Source: Yeosuana sp043876835
Lineage (GTDB): Bacteria; Bacteroidota; Bacteroidia; Flavobacteriales; Flavobacteriaceae
Direction of reading: 5' to 3'
Assembly: GCF_043876835.1 (NCBI RefSeq)
Contig: NZ_JBAWJZ010000003.1
Location: forward strand, 1 to 64,000
DNA: 64,000 nucleotides
In this document: piece by piece, positions 25,629-35,436 of the stretch
Layout: each line of letters opens with the position of its first letter
Position numbering within the stretch: the stretch's first letter is position 1
The notes under the pieces: generated by a model
Database searches by the model: none
What the model was told of the DNA's origin: nothing
The model's input: the letters and a program-made list of their open reading frames with translations, nothing else
Position numbers and translations under genes: made by a program

Positions 25629-26270
25629 TTAGTTTTTATTCATCGCAGAAAGCATTCCACCGTAAACACCGTTTAATGATGATAAATTAGATGCTAAAGA
25701 TTGCATTTGTTCTTTTAATTTTGCCGCATTTTCAATTGATTCTTCATTAATAGTAGCTTGACGATTAATGCTTTCTAATTGCACTTTGTATAAACTATTT
25801 AAAGATTCCATTTGTGCAGCAGCTAATGATAATTCTTCACCATATTTTCTTGTTGCTTCAATAGAGTTTACTGCTGGTGCCATATTTTTAGCGGCTCCTT
25901 CAAAGTTTTTAATGCTGTCACCTAAACTTGCCATTAATTCGCCATCAATTTTAGCGTCTTTTAATAACTCATCTAATTTTTTTGAAAGTAGACCTTGGGC
26001 GTCTTTTGATTCTTTTTTGCTATTGGTTGATTCTCCTCCAGCTAATTCTGGATAAACTAACGACCAATCTAAATCACTATCTACAGGTTCAAATGCTGAT
26101 ATTGCAAAAATAATTGCTTCTGTTACTAAACCTATAGTCAACATTACGTTACCTGTTAAAGGTCCAATTTCGAAGTGAATAATTTTAAATAGTGCTCCAA
26201 CAATAACGATTGATGCTCCTAATCCGTAAGCTAAATTCATAAACTTTTTACTTGCTCTTGACTGTGCCAT
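25629..26270 (-). CDS. gldL: Gliding motility / type IX secretion motor protein GldL
   Basis: 213 residues with two membrane segments (about 11-31 and 37-59); the second contains Glu and charged residues at its end. A cytoplasmic coiled-coil tail is rich in Ala, Ser, Leu and Gln. The start MAQSRASKKFMNLAYGLGASIVIVGALFK is typical. GldL surrounds the GldM helices as the stator of the T9SS/gliding motor. A conserved glutamate in FEPVDSD or the TM core is a likely proton-pathway residue by analogy. Confidence 0.95.
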   Translation of the reverse strand: MAQSRASKKFMNLAYGLGASIVIVGALFKIIHFEIGPLTGNVMLTIGLVTEAIIFAISAFEPVDSDLDWSLVYPELAGGESTNSKKESKDAQGLLSKKLDELLKDAKIDGELMASLGDSIKNFEGAAKNMAPAVNSIEATRKYGEELSLAAAQMESLNSLYKVQLESINRQATINEESIENAAKLKEQMQSLASNLSSLNGVYGGMLSAMNKN

Positions 26271-26334
26271 AATTTTCGGTTTTTAATTTAAGTTAAATAC
26301 TTAAGTAGGTTAATTAATAGTATAAAATTTTTGT

Positions 26335-27708
26335 TTAATTCTTTTTACCGTTTTTTGTTACTTGTGTCCCCATATAATCTTGAACGGTTCTAAATCCAAT
26401 ATAACATCTTGCAGAATCTGCATATTCATAGTCTCTTGAACTAACTTGTAAAAAATATGCAACATCTTTCCAAGATCCTCCTCTTACAACTTTACGTTGG
26501 TTGTTATTATCGTTAACACTTGGGTTTATGGTTGAAACATATTCATAAGATGAAGGATCGTAAGCAGCATTTACCCATTCTGAAACATTCCCTGCCATAT
26601 TATATAAGTTATAATCGTTTGGTTCATAAGATTTTGCTTCAACAGTATATAATGCCTGGTCTGCTGCATAATCTCCTCTTACAGGTTTAAAGTTTGCCAT
26701 AAAACAACCTCTATCACTTTTTGTATAATAATCTCCCCAAGGATAAGTTGCTGCTTGCAAACCTCCTCTGGCAGCATATTCCCATTCTGCTTCAGATGGT
26801 AATCTGAAAGAATTTACAAAGGCTGCTCCTTTTCTAGATTTTTGATATCCATTTTTATATAATGTTCTCCATTGACAAAATGCTTTAGCTTGTTGCCAAC
26901 TAACTCCAACCACTGGATAATCACTATAGGCATCGTGCCAGAAATAATCATTATGCATTGGCTCATTATAAGAATATGAAAAATCTCTAATCCAAGTTGT
27001 TGTATCTGGATATACTTGGATTTCCTCTTTTACTAAAACGTCTTTACGTTTTAAATTTCTATTTTTAGCAGCTTTTTGAATATCCATGTAGGTGTATTGA
27101 AACTTAAATTTCTTAACATCCCAGGTACGTTGACCATTATATGATTCTTCTATTGGAAGGTACATGGTATCCATAACCTCTGTATACCATTCGTCAGGAT
27201 AATCAGCTGTATCATAAATTAAATCAACATCTTTGTTTAATTTTCTACCTTCATATCCGGTTGGACCTAATCCTGTATAGTTTTCAAACATATACTTTTC
27301 GTAAACAGACATATTTGCTGTATCTGCATCTTTAAATGCAAACTCGCCAATACCACCGTCTTCAGGAACTTTTCCAATTTCGTCTGCTAAAATAGCTAGC
27401 TTAGTTCTAACAATAGAGTCTCTTACCCAATTTATAAATTGACGATACTCACTGTTAGTAATTTCAGTCTCGTCCATGTAAAAAGCTCTTACAGTAACAG
27501 TTTTTGCTGGTGCATCATTTACACCTGCTAAATCATCATCTGCCTTACCCATTATAAAAGCTCCTCCTGGAACAAGTTCCATTCCATAGGGCTTTTCTGG
27601 ATGCCACTTTTTTCCTTGCACACCTACTAATTCGCCCTTATCGTTAGAGCCACAACTTACCAGTAGTGATAATAATACAGTTAATAAAACAAACTTCTTC
27701 ATATCCAT
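26335..27708 (-). CDS. gldK: Gliding motility lipoprotein GldK
   Basis: 457 residues from ATG 27708 (or 455 from ATG 27702); the earlier ATG at 27741 would put 11 polar residues before the signal. Lipobox SLLVSCG. The body is a formylglycine-generating-enzyme-like (FGE/SUMF) fold with PGGAFIMG, DETEITNSEYRQF, a PVVGVSWQQAKAFCQWR segment, RLPSEAEWEYAARGG and GNVSEWV. GldK forms the outer-membrane-associated ring with GldN. The fold here is structural; catalytic use is not expected. Confidence 0.95.
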   Translation of the reverse strand: MDMKKFVLLTVLLSLLVSCGSNDKGELVGVQGKKWHPEKPYGMELVPGGAFIMGKADDDLAGVNDAPAKTVTVRAFYMDETEITNSEYRQFINWVRDSIVRTKLAILADEIGKVPEDGGIGEFAFKDADTANMSVYEKYMFENYTGLGPTGYEGRKLNKDVDLIYDTADYPDEWYTEVMDTMYLPIEESYNGQRTWDVKKFKFQYTYMDIQKAAKNRNLKRKDVLVKEEIQVYPDTTTWIRDFSYSYNEPMHNDYFWHDAYSDYPVVGVSWQQAKAFCQWRTLYKNGYQKSRKGAAFVNSFRLPSEAEWEYAARGGLQAATYPWGDYYTKSDRGCFMANFKPVRGDYAADQALYTVEAKSYEPNDYNLYNMAGNVSEWVNAAYDPSSYEYVSTINPSVNDNNNQRKVVRGGSWKDVAYFLQVSSRDYEYADSARCYIGFRTVQDYMGTQVTKNGKKN

Positions 27709-27864
27709 AGAAAACTCGAGGTTAATTACTTTATCTTTCATTTTGAGAGCGTAAACATATTTATATATTTTTTAAAAAACAACTATTTTTCAAAAAAAAT
27801 TACATTTCATCGTAAAAAAACTGCTCTTTACCGATGAAATTCAACTTTTGGTCAGTATTTTCAG

Positions 27865-29031
27865 CTAAATACAGTTTTTTTGGAATGCTTTATACCAACG
27901 GTCTGGTACTTTATTATTACAAGCATCTAAATAATCCTGATGCATGCATGGTAATAACGTATGTCTCTTTAATTTAGTATTTATTTCACTTAAAAAAGGA
28001 ATTTCAATCCACCATCTCCCTGTTTTATTACTTTTATAAAAGATTAATTCTTGATCGTCAACTAAAGTAATATATTTTTGATGATTATTCTCATCAGAAA
28101 AATTATCATCTTTAACTCTATAATTAACACCTTCTATAAAATACCAAATTATTTGAGCAACCAACATGCTTGTTATTTCATCGTCCTTTGAAACCTTATA
28201 TTCATAAATTCCAAAGGAAGATACTTTGTTGCTAATTCCCGCATAACGTGAAATGGCGCAAATTTCTTTTCCATCAAAACCATTTGGCGAATACTTTTGA
28301 TTTAAACTTACTTCAGCACTTTTAACAGAATTTAAATCAAGACTTACAATATTAGCATCACGTAAAACAGGTTCTACTAAAGTTATATCTTTTGAAATCT
28401 GTCCTAAACGATAGAATTCAAAGTAAAGTTTATCCATTAAATCTATTTCTTCTTGCGAATTAAAATAGGTTTGGTAACCTATTGTAGAGTAATTAAACAG
28501 GTTATACGGCCGGTCTAAAATAATTTTACCAACAAAACTATTGTTTTTTATAGGTTTTGTAGAATCTCCTAAATCAAACTTACAATCAACATTCACAATA
28601 TTAACCATAGGAATTAAGGCATCGTAAGCTCTATAATTTGGATAGGTTAAATCTTGTGTGCCTCCTATTATGATAGGAATGATTTTTTTTTCAATTAAAA
28701 TAGCAAGCGTAGTCTTTAATGCAAAATAGGTGTCTTCAACACTTTCACCTTTATTAATATCACCTAAATCTGCAATAATAGTGTTCCAGCTTCCTGGAAA
28801 AAGCGAATAAAATGCTTTTCTAATTTCATTTAACTGAAATTCTTCTCCTATATAATTATGATCATTCCTATTTTCTAAAACACCAATGATTGCAATATTT
28901 ACGTTATCTAAATCTGGAAGACCTTTTTGTTTTGAATGTATTCGTAATTTTCTTCCTAAAGCTTGTTGTGAAAGCAATTCATTATGCGCTAAAACTAAAT
29001 CTGAAACAGGAGAGAGAAAATTAAAATTCAT
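27865..29031 (-). CDS. Ureohydrolase-like (arginase/formimidoylglutamase fold) protein, ligands altered
   Basis: 388 residues with an arginase-type fold. The three metal motifs are degraded: GGDHS is replaced by GGTQD, DAHxD by DCKFD, and SxDxDxxDP by SLDLNSV. Most manganese-binding His and Asp residues are therefore lost. Genes of this kind sit between topA and gldK in flavobacteria and are often annotated formimidoylglutamase. The missing ligands argue against an ordinary Mn-dependent hydrolase. A structural or regulatory role linked to the gld operon is possible but only suggested by position. Confidence 0.75.
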   Translation of the reverse strand: MNFNFLSPVSDLVLAHNELLSQQALGRKLRIHSKQKGLPDLDNVNIAIIGVLENRNDHNYIGEEFQLNEIRKAFYSLFPGSWNTIIADLGDINKGESVEDTYFALKTTLAILIEKKIIPIIIGGTQDLTYPNYRAYDALIPMVNIVNVDCKFDLGDSTKPIKNNSFVGKIILDRPYNLFNYSTIGYQTYFNSQEEIDLMDKLYFEFYRLGQISKDITLVEPVLRDANIVSLDLNSVKSAEVSLNQKYSPNGFDGKEICAISRYAGISNKVSSFGIYEYKVSKDDEITSMLVAQIIWYFIEGVNYRVKDDNFSDENNHQKYITLVDDQELIFYKSNKTGRWWIEIPFLSEINTKLKRHTLLPCMHQDYLDACNNKVPDRWYKAFQKNCI

Positions 29032-29124
29032 CTATATAGTATTAATTTTTTTAAAGGTTAGATGCAATGCTCTTGTTAAACATTTTTGTTGGTCTACCAG
29101 ATCAGAAAATGCGCATTTCATAAA

Positions 29125-31614
29125 TTACTTCTTTTTTACTGCCGTTTTTTTCTTTGCAACTTTTTTCTTTGGTGCTTTTTCTTCAATAATACCTTTTACT
29201 TTTTCTAAAGTTAATTTAGACGCATCAACAGATTTATCTAATTCAATCTTAACTTTTCCTTTTAAAATAGTATATCTTCCCCAACGTGCTTTTTCAACAC
29301 GTATGCCTTCTGTTTCCCAATTGTGTACTACTTTATCAATATCCTTTTGAATTTTTGTTTCAATCAATTCAATAATTTCGTCATTTGATAAATTATCCCA
29401 ATCGTATTTGGAATTTACATTAATAAACATGTTGTTCCATTTAATAAATGGTCCAAAACGTCCTTTCCCTTTTTGAACAGGCAAGCTCTTGTATGTATAT
29501 ATTGGTGCATCGGCTTCATCTTTTTCCTTTATTAGCGCGATAGCATCTTCAAATTCAACACTTAAGGCATCAACACCTTTAGGAAGCGATACAAATTTAT
29601 TACCGTACTTTACATACGGTCCAAATCGTCCATTATTTACTTCTAATTCTTCTCCTTTATAAGTTCCTAAACTTTTTGGAAGCTGAAATAATTCCATAGC
29701 TTCTTCATAGGTTATGGTATTTAATTGTTGATCTGGTGATAAGCTAGCAAATTGAGGCTTTTCATCATCATCAACGGTTCCAATTTGAACCATTGGACCA
29801 AATTTACCTAAACGAACACTAACTTGTTTTCCAGATTTTGGGTCGGTTCCAAGAATACGTTCTCCTGATTCTCTGTCTGCATTTTCTTGAACATTCTCAA
29901 CTTGTGGATGAAAATCTTTATAAAAGTCTTTCATCATTTTTGTCCAATCTTCCTTTCCTTCAGCAATATCATCAAAATCTTCTTCAACCTTAGCTGTAAA
30001 ATTGTAATCTAAAATATGCTCAAAATGATTAACCAAAAAGTCAGTAACAATCATTCCAATATCTGTTGGAACTAATTTTCCTTTATCAGAACCCGATTTC
30101 TCTGTTAATAACTTATCTTTTATAACACCTTTTTTTAGTGTTAACTGAGTATAATTGCGCTCTACACCATCAACACTTCCTTTTTCAACATAATTTCTAT
30201 TTTGAATAGTAGAAATAGTTGGCGCATAAGTTGACGGACGCCCAATACCTAACTCTTCCAGTTGCTTAACTAAAGATGCTTCGGTATATCTATATGGTGG
30301 GCGTGTATATCGTTCTGTTGCTATAATATAATTATTATGAAGGGTTTCATTAGTTTTCATGGCAGGCAACATACCTTCTTGCTCAACATCTTCATCATCA
30401 TTACCTTCTAAGTAAACTTTTAAAAATCCATCAAACGTAATAACTTCCCCATAAGCTGTAAATTGCTCTTTATGAGTTGAAGCACTGATTTTAACATTGG
30501 TTCGTTCTAATTCTGCTTCACTCATTTGTGATGCAATAGCCCGTTTCCAAATTAAATCATATAAACGCGCTTGATCTCTATCAATATCAACAGAATGCAA
30601 AGAAAAATCTGTTGGTCTTATTGCCTCATGCGCTTCTTGCGCACCTTTTGATTTCCCTGTATAATTACGTGGTTTACTGTATTTTGAACCAAAAGAACTC
30701 GTTATTTCGTTTTGGGCACCTTTTCTTGCTTCATCAGACAAGTTTACACTATCTGTTCTCATATAAGTAATCAACCCAGATTCGTAAAGGCGTTGAGCCA
30801 TAGTCATTGTTTTACTTACAGAAAAATATAACTTACGAGATGCCTCTTGTTGAAGTGTTGATGTGGTAAATGGGGCTGCTGGTGATTTTTTAGCTGGTTT
30901 TTTGTCTAATTCTGCAACTTTAAATGTTGCATTAACGTTAGATTCTAAAAACTTATAAGCTTCTTGCTGTGTAGCAAAAGTTTTTGGCAATTTTGCTTTG
31001 AATGATTGCCCTGTTTCATTTGAAAATTCCGCATCAATTCTATAAGAAGCTACAGACGTAAATTCTTGGATTTCGCGTTCACGTTCAACAATTAAACGCA
31101 CAGAAACAGATTGAACTCTCCCTGCAGATAAGCCTCCTTTAACCTTTCTCCAAAGCACAGGAGACAGCTCATAACCAACAATTCTATCTAAAACCCTACG
31201 CGCCTGTTGTGCATCTACTAAATGATAATCTATATCACGTGGATTTTCAATTGCTTTTTGAATAGCAGACTTAGTAATTTCATGAAATACAATACGCTTG
31301 GTTTTTGCTTTGTCTAAATTCAACGCTTCAGCCAAATGCCATGCAATAGCTTCACCTTCTCGATCCTCATCACTTGCCAACCAAACCATATCGGAGTTTT
31401 TGGCTAAATCTTTAAGTTTTTTTACTACCGCTTTTTTATCTCTTGAAACCTCATACTTTGGTTTAAAATCACCTTCTACATCAACGCCCAACTCTTTTGA
31501 TGGAAGATCAGATATGTGACCAAAACTAGATTCAACTTTAAAATCTTTTCCTAAAAATTTCTCTATTGTTTTAGCCTTAGCCGGTGATTCTACAATTACT
31601 AAATTCTTCGCCAT
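29125..31614 (-). CDS. topA: DNA topoisomerase I
   Basis: 829 residues. N-terminal Toprim domain (MAKNLVIVESPAKAKTIEKFLG, then SDEDREGEAIAWHL). The active-site Tyr is in GLITYMRTDSVNLS in the type IA core. Four C-terminal repeats follow with the pattern xGxFGPxVxxG or GRFGPFIKW, without Cys4 zinc fingers. A lysine-rich tail ends KKKVAKKKTAVKKK. It relaxes negative supercoils. The Lys tail is typical of Bacteroidota TopA. Confidence 0.96.
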   Translation of the reverse strand: MAKNLVIVESPAKAKTIEKFLGKDFKVESSFGHISDLPSKELGVDVEGDFKPKYEVSRDKKAVVKKLKDLAKNSDMVWLASDEDREGEAIAWHLAEALNLDKAKTKRIVFHEITKSAIQKAIENPRDIDYHLVDAQQARRVLDRIVGYELSPVLWRKVKGGLSAGRVQSVSVRLIVEREREIQEFTSVASYRIDAEFSNETGQSFKAKLPKTFATQQEAYKFLESNVNATFKVAELDKKPAKKSPAAPFTTSTLQQEASRKLYFSVSKTMTMAQRLYESGLITYMRTDSVNLSDEARKGAQNEITSSFGSKYSKPRNYTGKSKGAQEAHEAIRPTDFSLHSVDIDRDQARLYDLIWKRAIASQMSEAELERTNVKISASTHKEQFTAYGEVITFDGFLKVYLEGNDDEDVEQEGMLPAMKTNETLHNNYIIATERYTRPPYRYTEASLVKQLEELGIGRPSTYAPTISTIQNRNYVEKGSVDGVERNYTQLTLKKGVIKDKLLTEKSGSDKGKLVPTDIGMIVTDFLVNHFEHILDYNFTAKVEEDFDDIAEGKEDWTKMMKDFYKDFHPQVENVQENADRESGERILGTDPKSGKQVSVRLGKFGPMVQIGTVDDDEKPQFASLSPDQQLNTITYEEAMELFQLPKSLGTYKGEELEVNNGRFGPYVKYGNKFVSLPKGVDALSVEFEDAIALIKEKDEADAPIYTYKSLPVQKGKGRFGPFIKWNNMFINVNSKYDWDNLSNDEIIELIETKIQKDIDKVVHNWETEGIRVEKARWGRYTILKGKVKIELDKSVDASKLTLEKVKGIIEEKAPKKKVAKKKTAVKKK

Positions 31615-31633
31615 ACGTCTTTTTTTGAAGGTA

Positions 31634-31641
31634 CAAATGTA
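31634..31641 (-). promoter_or_regulatory. -7 promoter element of topA
   Basis: TACATTTG on the - strand matches TAnnTTTG and lies 20 bp ahead of the topA ATG. The -33 element is not clear. Confidence 0.5.
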
Positions 31642-31740
31642 TAGGAAAAAAAGTTTATGTGCCTAATTTTATGGATTATCTGTTTTTTCATTGATTAAAA
31701 ACATCTAAATGATTCTAAAAAATTTGACACATTTATTATT

Positions 31741-32511
31741 CTATTGGTTAATCTCAATATTGTTGTTTTCTTCAAAACCAATAACTTCTTTATATATAAT
31801 GTATGTAGGATGATATACAAATGGAGCTGTAAATAATACTCCCACAAAACACATAAGCATACCTACAATTTGTGCTAATATACTTGACACTATTATTAAC
31901 CCAAAAACCAACAACCATTTTTTATTTCCAAGTTTAAAACTAACTTTCACTATATCGCCCACACTCATTTCTGGATTAAAAGCAAAGACCAATGTAAAAA
32001 ATGATAATGGCACCATAACATAGAATATTGGTAAATAACACAACAAAGCAGCACAAATAGCAATTCCAATAGTTGCCAGCATAAGTAAAAAAGTAGTATT
32101 AAAATATTTTGCTTTAAAAAAATAAAATAAGTCTGCTGTTGCTACGGTCTCATTAAAATCTAATTTTTTCATGATTCTAAAAAATCCAGCATTTAAAACA
32201 AATGAAAGTGTTGTAAGTGCAAATACAGCAACAACAATAAATAGAATATAAAGTATTGACATCCCTTCAAAGAAACCAAAAAAAGGATCTGAATCCATAT
32301 ATCCATTTTCAGATTGAGCTAATATCATCGTGAATATTGGTATGTAAATAACTATAATTAATGGCAACATAATAAGAATAGTGATTATTTGTAGCAAAAA
32401 ACCCTGAAGCCATGTTTTCTTAAAAAGTTCAATAGAGTCACTAAAAATAGTTCCAAAGTCTAATTGCTTCGCATTACTTATTCTTTCTAAAATATTTTCA
32501 ACAGTATTCAT
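31741..32511 (-). CDS. Hypothetical polytopic membrane protein
   Basis: 256 residues with about six membrane segments (near 36-62, 85-112, 140-160, 166-185 and 202-230, plus a re-entrant stretch). The N-terminal amphipathic part FGTIFSDSIELFKKTW resembles the lead-in of the DUF4013/GDPD-type integral membrane domains. Such proteins are widespread in flavobacteria under vague names. No catalytic motif is present. Divergent from miaB, with the promoter of the latter in between. Confidence 0.7.
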   Translation of the reverse strand: MNTVENILERISNAKQLDFGTIFSDSIELFKKTWLQGFLLQIITILIMLPLIIVIYIPIFTMILAQSENGYMDSDPFFGFFEGMSILYILFIVVAVFALTTLSFVLNAGFFRIMKKLDFNETVATADLFYFFKAKYFNTTFLLMLATIGIAICAALLCYLPIFYVMVPLSFFTLVFAFNPEMSVGDIVKVSFKLGNKKWLLVFGLIIVSSILAQIVGMLMCFVGVLFTAPFVYHPTYIIYKEVIGFEENNNIEINQ

Positions 32512-32595
32512 TTTTATAATTTTTGTTTGGTTTCGTTAAAAGTAAATACTTTAACATATATATCACAATTTTAATACAATTTTACATATGACACT

Positions 32596-32627
32596 TTGTC
32601 AGAAAATATAATTTTATCGTATCTTTG
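32596..32627 (+). promoter_or_regulatory. Promoter of miaB
   Basis: TTG (32596-32598), 21 bp, then TATCTTTG (32620-32627). This matches TTG-N17-23-TAnnTTTG and places the transcript start near 32634, which supports ATG 32662 as the start of miaB. Confidence 0.75.
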
Positions 32628-32661
32628 CACACTTATTGACTTTAGTTGCTTCAATAATAAT

Positions 32662-34107
32662 ATGGAAAAGATAATAGACGAAAATAAACAAGGTGAATCC
32701 CTTGTTTTAGAACAAAAAAAAGAAAACACAAAAAAGCTATTTATTGAAAGTTATGGTTGCGCCATGAATTTTAGCGATAGCGAAATTGTTGCTTCAATTT
32801 TAGCTAACGAAGGTTATAATACGACTCAACACCTTGAAGACGCAGATTTAGTTTTAGTAAACACTTGTTCTATTAGAGATAAAGCTGAGCAAACAGTGCG
32901 CAAGCGTCTAGAAAAATACAATGCCGTAAAAAAAATTAACCCAGGAATGAAAGTGGGTGTTTTAGGCTGTATGGCAGAACGCTTAAAAAGTAAATTTCTT
33001 GAAGAAGAAAAAATAGTTGATTTAGTTGTTGGTCCTGATGCATACAAAGATTTACCAAACTTATTAAGTGAAGTTGAAGAAGGTAGAGATGCTATAAACG
33101 TTATTCTGTCTAAAGAAGAAACCTATGGCGATATTTCACCTGTAAGGTTAAACTCTAACGGTGTTACAGCTTTTGTTTCTATAACTCGCGGATGTGACAA
33201 CATGTGTACTTTTTGTGTAGTTCCTTTTACAAGAGGACGTGAACGAAGTAGAGATTCTCAAAGTATTATTGAGGAAGTTAATGATTTGTGGAATAAAGGC
33301 TTTAAAGAAATAACATTACTTGGCCAAAATGTAGACAGTTACCTATGGTATGGTGGTGGATTGAAAAAAGACTTTGAGAAAGCTTCAGATTTTCAAAAAG
33401 CAACAGCAATAAATTTTTCTGACTTATTGGAAATGTGTGCTAAGGCACAACCAAAAATGAGGATTCGTTTTTCAACCTCAAACCCTCAAGATATGACTAT
33501 GGATGTGGTTGAAACTATGGCTAAATACGACAATATTTGCAATTATATTCATTTGCCTGTTCAAAGTGGGAGCAATCGCATTTTAAAAGAAATGAACAGA
33601 CAACACACCCGTGAAGAATATTTTGATTTGATAGACAATATCAGAAAAATCATTCCAGATTGTGGTATAAGTCAAGATATGATTGTTGGTTTTCCAACAG
33701 AAACCGAAGAAGATCATCAAGATACCTTGAGTTTAATGGAACATGTAAAATACGATTTCGGTTATATGTTTGCTTATTCTGAAAGACCAGGCACTTTGGC
33801 AGAACGCAAAATGGAAGATGATGTACCTGAAGAAACTAAAAAACGTCGTCTTGCAGAAATAGTTGAATTGCAACAAAAACATAGTCATTACAGAACAAAA
33901 CAATTTGTTGGAAAAACAGTAGAAGTTTTAATCGAGAAATCTTCTAAAAAATCTGACGCGCATTGGTCAGGTAGAAACGAACAAAGCACTGTGGTTGTAT
34001 TCCCCAAAGAACATTATAAAATAGGTGATTTTGTAAATGTAAAAATACATGATTGTACCAGCGCAACCCTTATAGGTGATGCTGTTGGATATTCAAAAAA
34101 TAATTAA
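32662..34107 (+). CDS. miaB: tRNA-2-methylthio-N6-dimethylallyladenosine synthase
   Basis: 481 residues from ATG 32662. An N-terminal methylthiotransferase domain has three cluster cysteines (YGCAMN, NTCSIR, LGCMAE). The radical-SAM core has RGCDNMCTFC (CxxxCxxC) followed by a TIM barrel with LGQNVDSY, and a C-terminal TRAM domain starts near 420 (FVGKTVEVLIE). It adds a methylthio group at A37 of tRNAs reading UNN codons. First gene of a run miaB, sigma-54 activator, lptE, TPR protein, secG. Confidence 0.96.
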   Translation: MEKIIDENKQGESLVLEQKKENTKKLFIESYGCAMNFSDSEIVASILANEGYNTTQHLEDADLVLVNTCSIRDKAEQTVRKRLEKYNAVKKINPGMKVGVLGCMAERLKSKFLEEEKIVDLVVGPDAYKDLPNLLSEVEEGRDAINVILSKEETYGDISPVRLNSNGVTAFVSITRGCDNMCTFCVVPFTRGRERSRDSQSIIEEVNDLWNKGFKEITLLGQNVDSYLWYGGGLKKDFEKASDFQKATAINFSDLLEMCAKAQPKMRIRFSTSNPQDMTMDVVETMAKYDNICNYIHLPVQSGSNRILKEMNRQHTREEYFDLIDNIRKIIPDCGISQDMIVGFPTETEEDHQDTLSLMEHVKYDFGYMFAYSERPGTLAERKMEDDVPEETKKRRLAEIVELQQKHSHYRTKQFVGKTVEVLIEKSSKKSDAHWSGRNEQSTVVVFPKEHYKIGDFVNVKIHDCTSATLIGDAVGYSKNN

Positions 34108-34109
34108 TT

Positions 34110-35372
34110 ATGGAATCTGTTCAAGTTATAAAACAACGTTTTGGTATCATAGGCAATGCACCTTCGCTTAATCGTGCTATTGAAAAAGCCATTCAAGTTG
34201 CACCAACAGATATTTCTGTATTAGTAACTGGCGAAAGTGGTGTTGGAAAAGAAAGCATTCCAAAAATAATTCATCAATTATCTCACAGAAAGCATGGTAA
34301 ATATATAGCTGTAAACTGCGGAGCAATTCCTGAAGGCACCATTGACAGTGAATTGTTCGGGCATGAAAAAGGCTCTTTTACAGGTGCTACCCAAACTCGC
34401 GAAGGCTATTTTGAAGTAGCAGATGGAGGCACTATCTTTCTTGATGAAGTTGGCGAGTTGCCATTAACAACACAAGTACGTTTGTTACGTGTTTTAGAAA
34501 ATGGTGAGTTTTTAAAAGTAGGTTCCAGTAAAGTTCAAAAAACAGATGTTAGAATTGTTGCTGCTACAAACGCCAACATGTTTGAAGCCATTAAAAAAGA
34601 ACAATTTCGTGAAGATTTGTATTATCGTTTAAGCACTGTTGATATTCACTTGCCACCATTAAGAGACCGTCAGGAAGATATCCATTTGTTATTTAGAAAG
34701 TTTGCCAGTGATTTTGCGTTAAAATATAAAATGCCTACTATCAAGTTAACCGATAGCGCTATTGAAGTACTTTTAAAACATCGTTGGAACGGAAATATTC
34801 GTCAGTTACGAAATGTAGCCGAACAAATATCTGTGTTAGAACAAAACAGAACCATTTCTGCTGAAACTTTAAATAGTTATCTGCCTTCTTCTGGAAATAA
34901 TTTACCTGCCGTTATAAAGCACACAAAATCTGATACCGACTTTAGTAGCGAACGTGAAATTCTTTACAAGGTTTTGTTTGATATGAAAAGTGACTTGAAT
35001 GACTTGAAAAAGCTCACTATGGAGCTTATGAAAAAAGGCAATTCCAAAGAAGTTGAAAAGGAACATCAAGGGTTAATCCAGAAAATTTATGGCTCAAATG
35101 ACGAAACAGATTATGAAGAAGCTATAGACGAACCAGAAGTTTTATCAATTCAGGAGCACAAAAATATTCCTCAAGAAATTACACCTAGCACAGACAAATA
35201 TCACTTTGCCGAAGAGATTGAGGAAGAAGAGACACTTTCTCTGCACGATAAAGAATTAGAATTAATTAAAAAATCACTTGAACGTCACAGCGGAAAACGT
35301 AAATTAGCAGCTGAAGAACTTGGTATTAGTGAACGCACATTATACCGTAAGATTAAACAATATGATTTGTAA
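34110..35372 (+). CDS. Sigma-54-dependent transcriptional activator without receiver domain
   Basis: 420 residues. The AAA+ domain starts almost at the N-terminus: Walker A GESGVGKE, sigma-54-contact loop GSFTGA (GAFTGA with Ala to Ser), Walker B GTIFLDEVGE, and the DVRIVAATNANM sensor. An acidic linker of about 90 residues separates it from a Fis-type helix-turn-helix (SGKRKLAAEELGISERTLYRKI). No receiver, GAF or PAS sensing domain is present, so control must come from partners or expression level. Conserved after miaB in flavobacteria. Target promoters are unknown. Confidence 0.9.
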   Translation: MESVQVIKQRFGIIGNAPSLNRAIEKAIQVAPTDISVLVTGESGVGKESIPKIIHQLSHRKHGKYIAVNCGAIPEGTIDSELFGHEKGSFTGATQTREGYFEVADGGTIFLDEVGELPLTTQVRLLRVLENGEFLKVGSSKVQKTDVRIVAATNANMFEAIKKEQFREDLYYRLSTVDIHLPPLRDRQEDIHLLFRKFASDFALKYKMPTIKLTDSAIEVLLKHRWNGNIRQLRNVAEQISVLEQNRTISAETLNSYLPSSGNNLPAVIKHTKSDTDFSSEREILYKVLFDMKSDLNDLKKLTMELMKKGNSKEVEKEHQGLIQKIYGSNDETDYEEAIDEPEVLSIQEHKNIPQEITPSTDKYHFAEEIEEEETLSLHDKELELIKKSLERHSGKRKLAAEELGISERTLYRKIKQYDL

Positions 35373-35436
35373 CTTTAAGTTTAATTAAAATATTGAATTT
35401 TATAGGAGTCATAATGCATTTAACAAATTTAAACAG

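Noticed and set aside
26335..27741. GldK as an active sulfatase-modifying (FGE) enzyme
   Set aside because: The fold is FGE-like, but the gene is in the gldKLMN operon with a lipoprotein signal and is best read as the structural T9SS component.
32596..32661. Earlier start for miaB at 32596
   Set aside because: This start overlaps the promoter TTG-N21-TATCTTTG, so the codons would not be transcribed, and the extension is not family-like.
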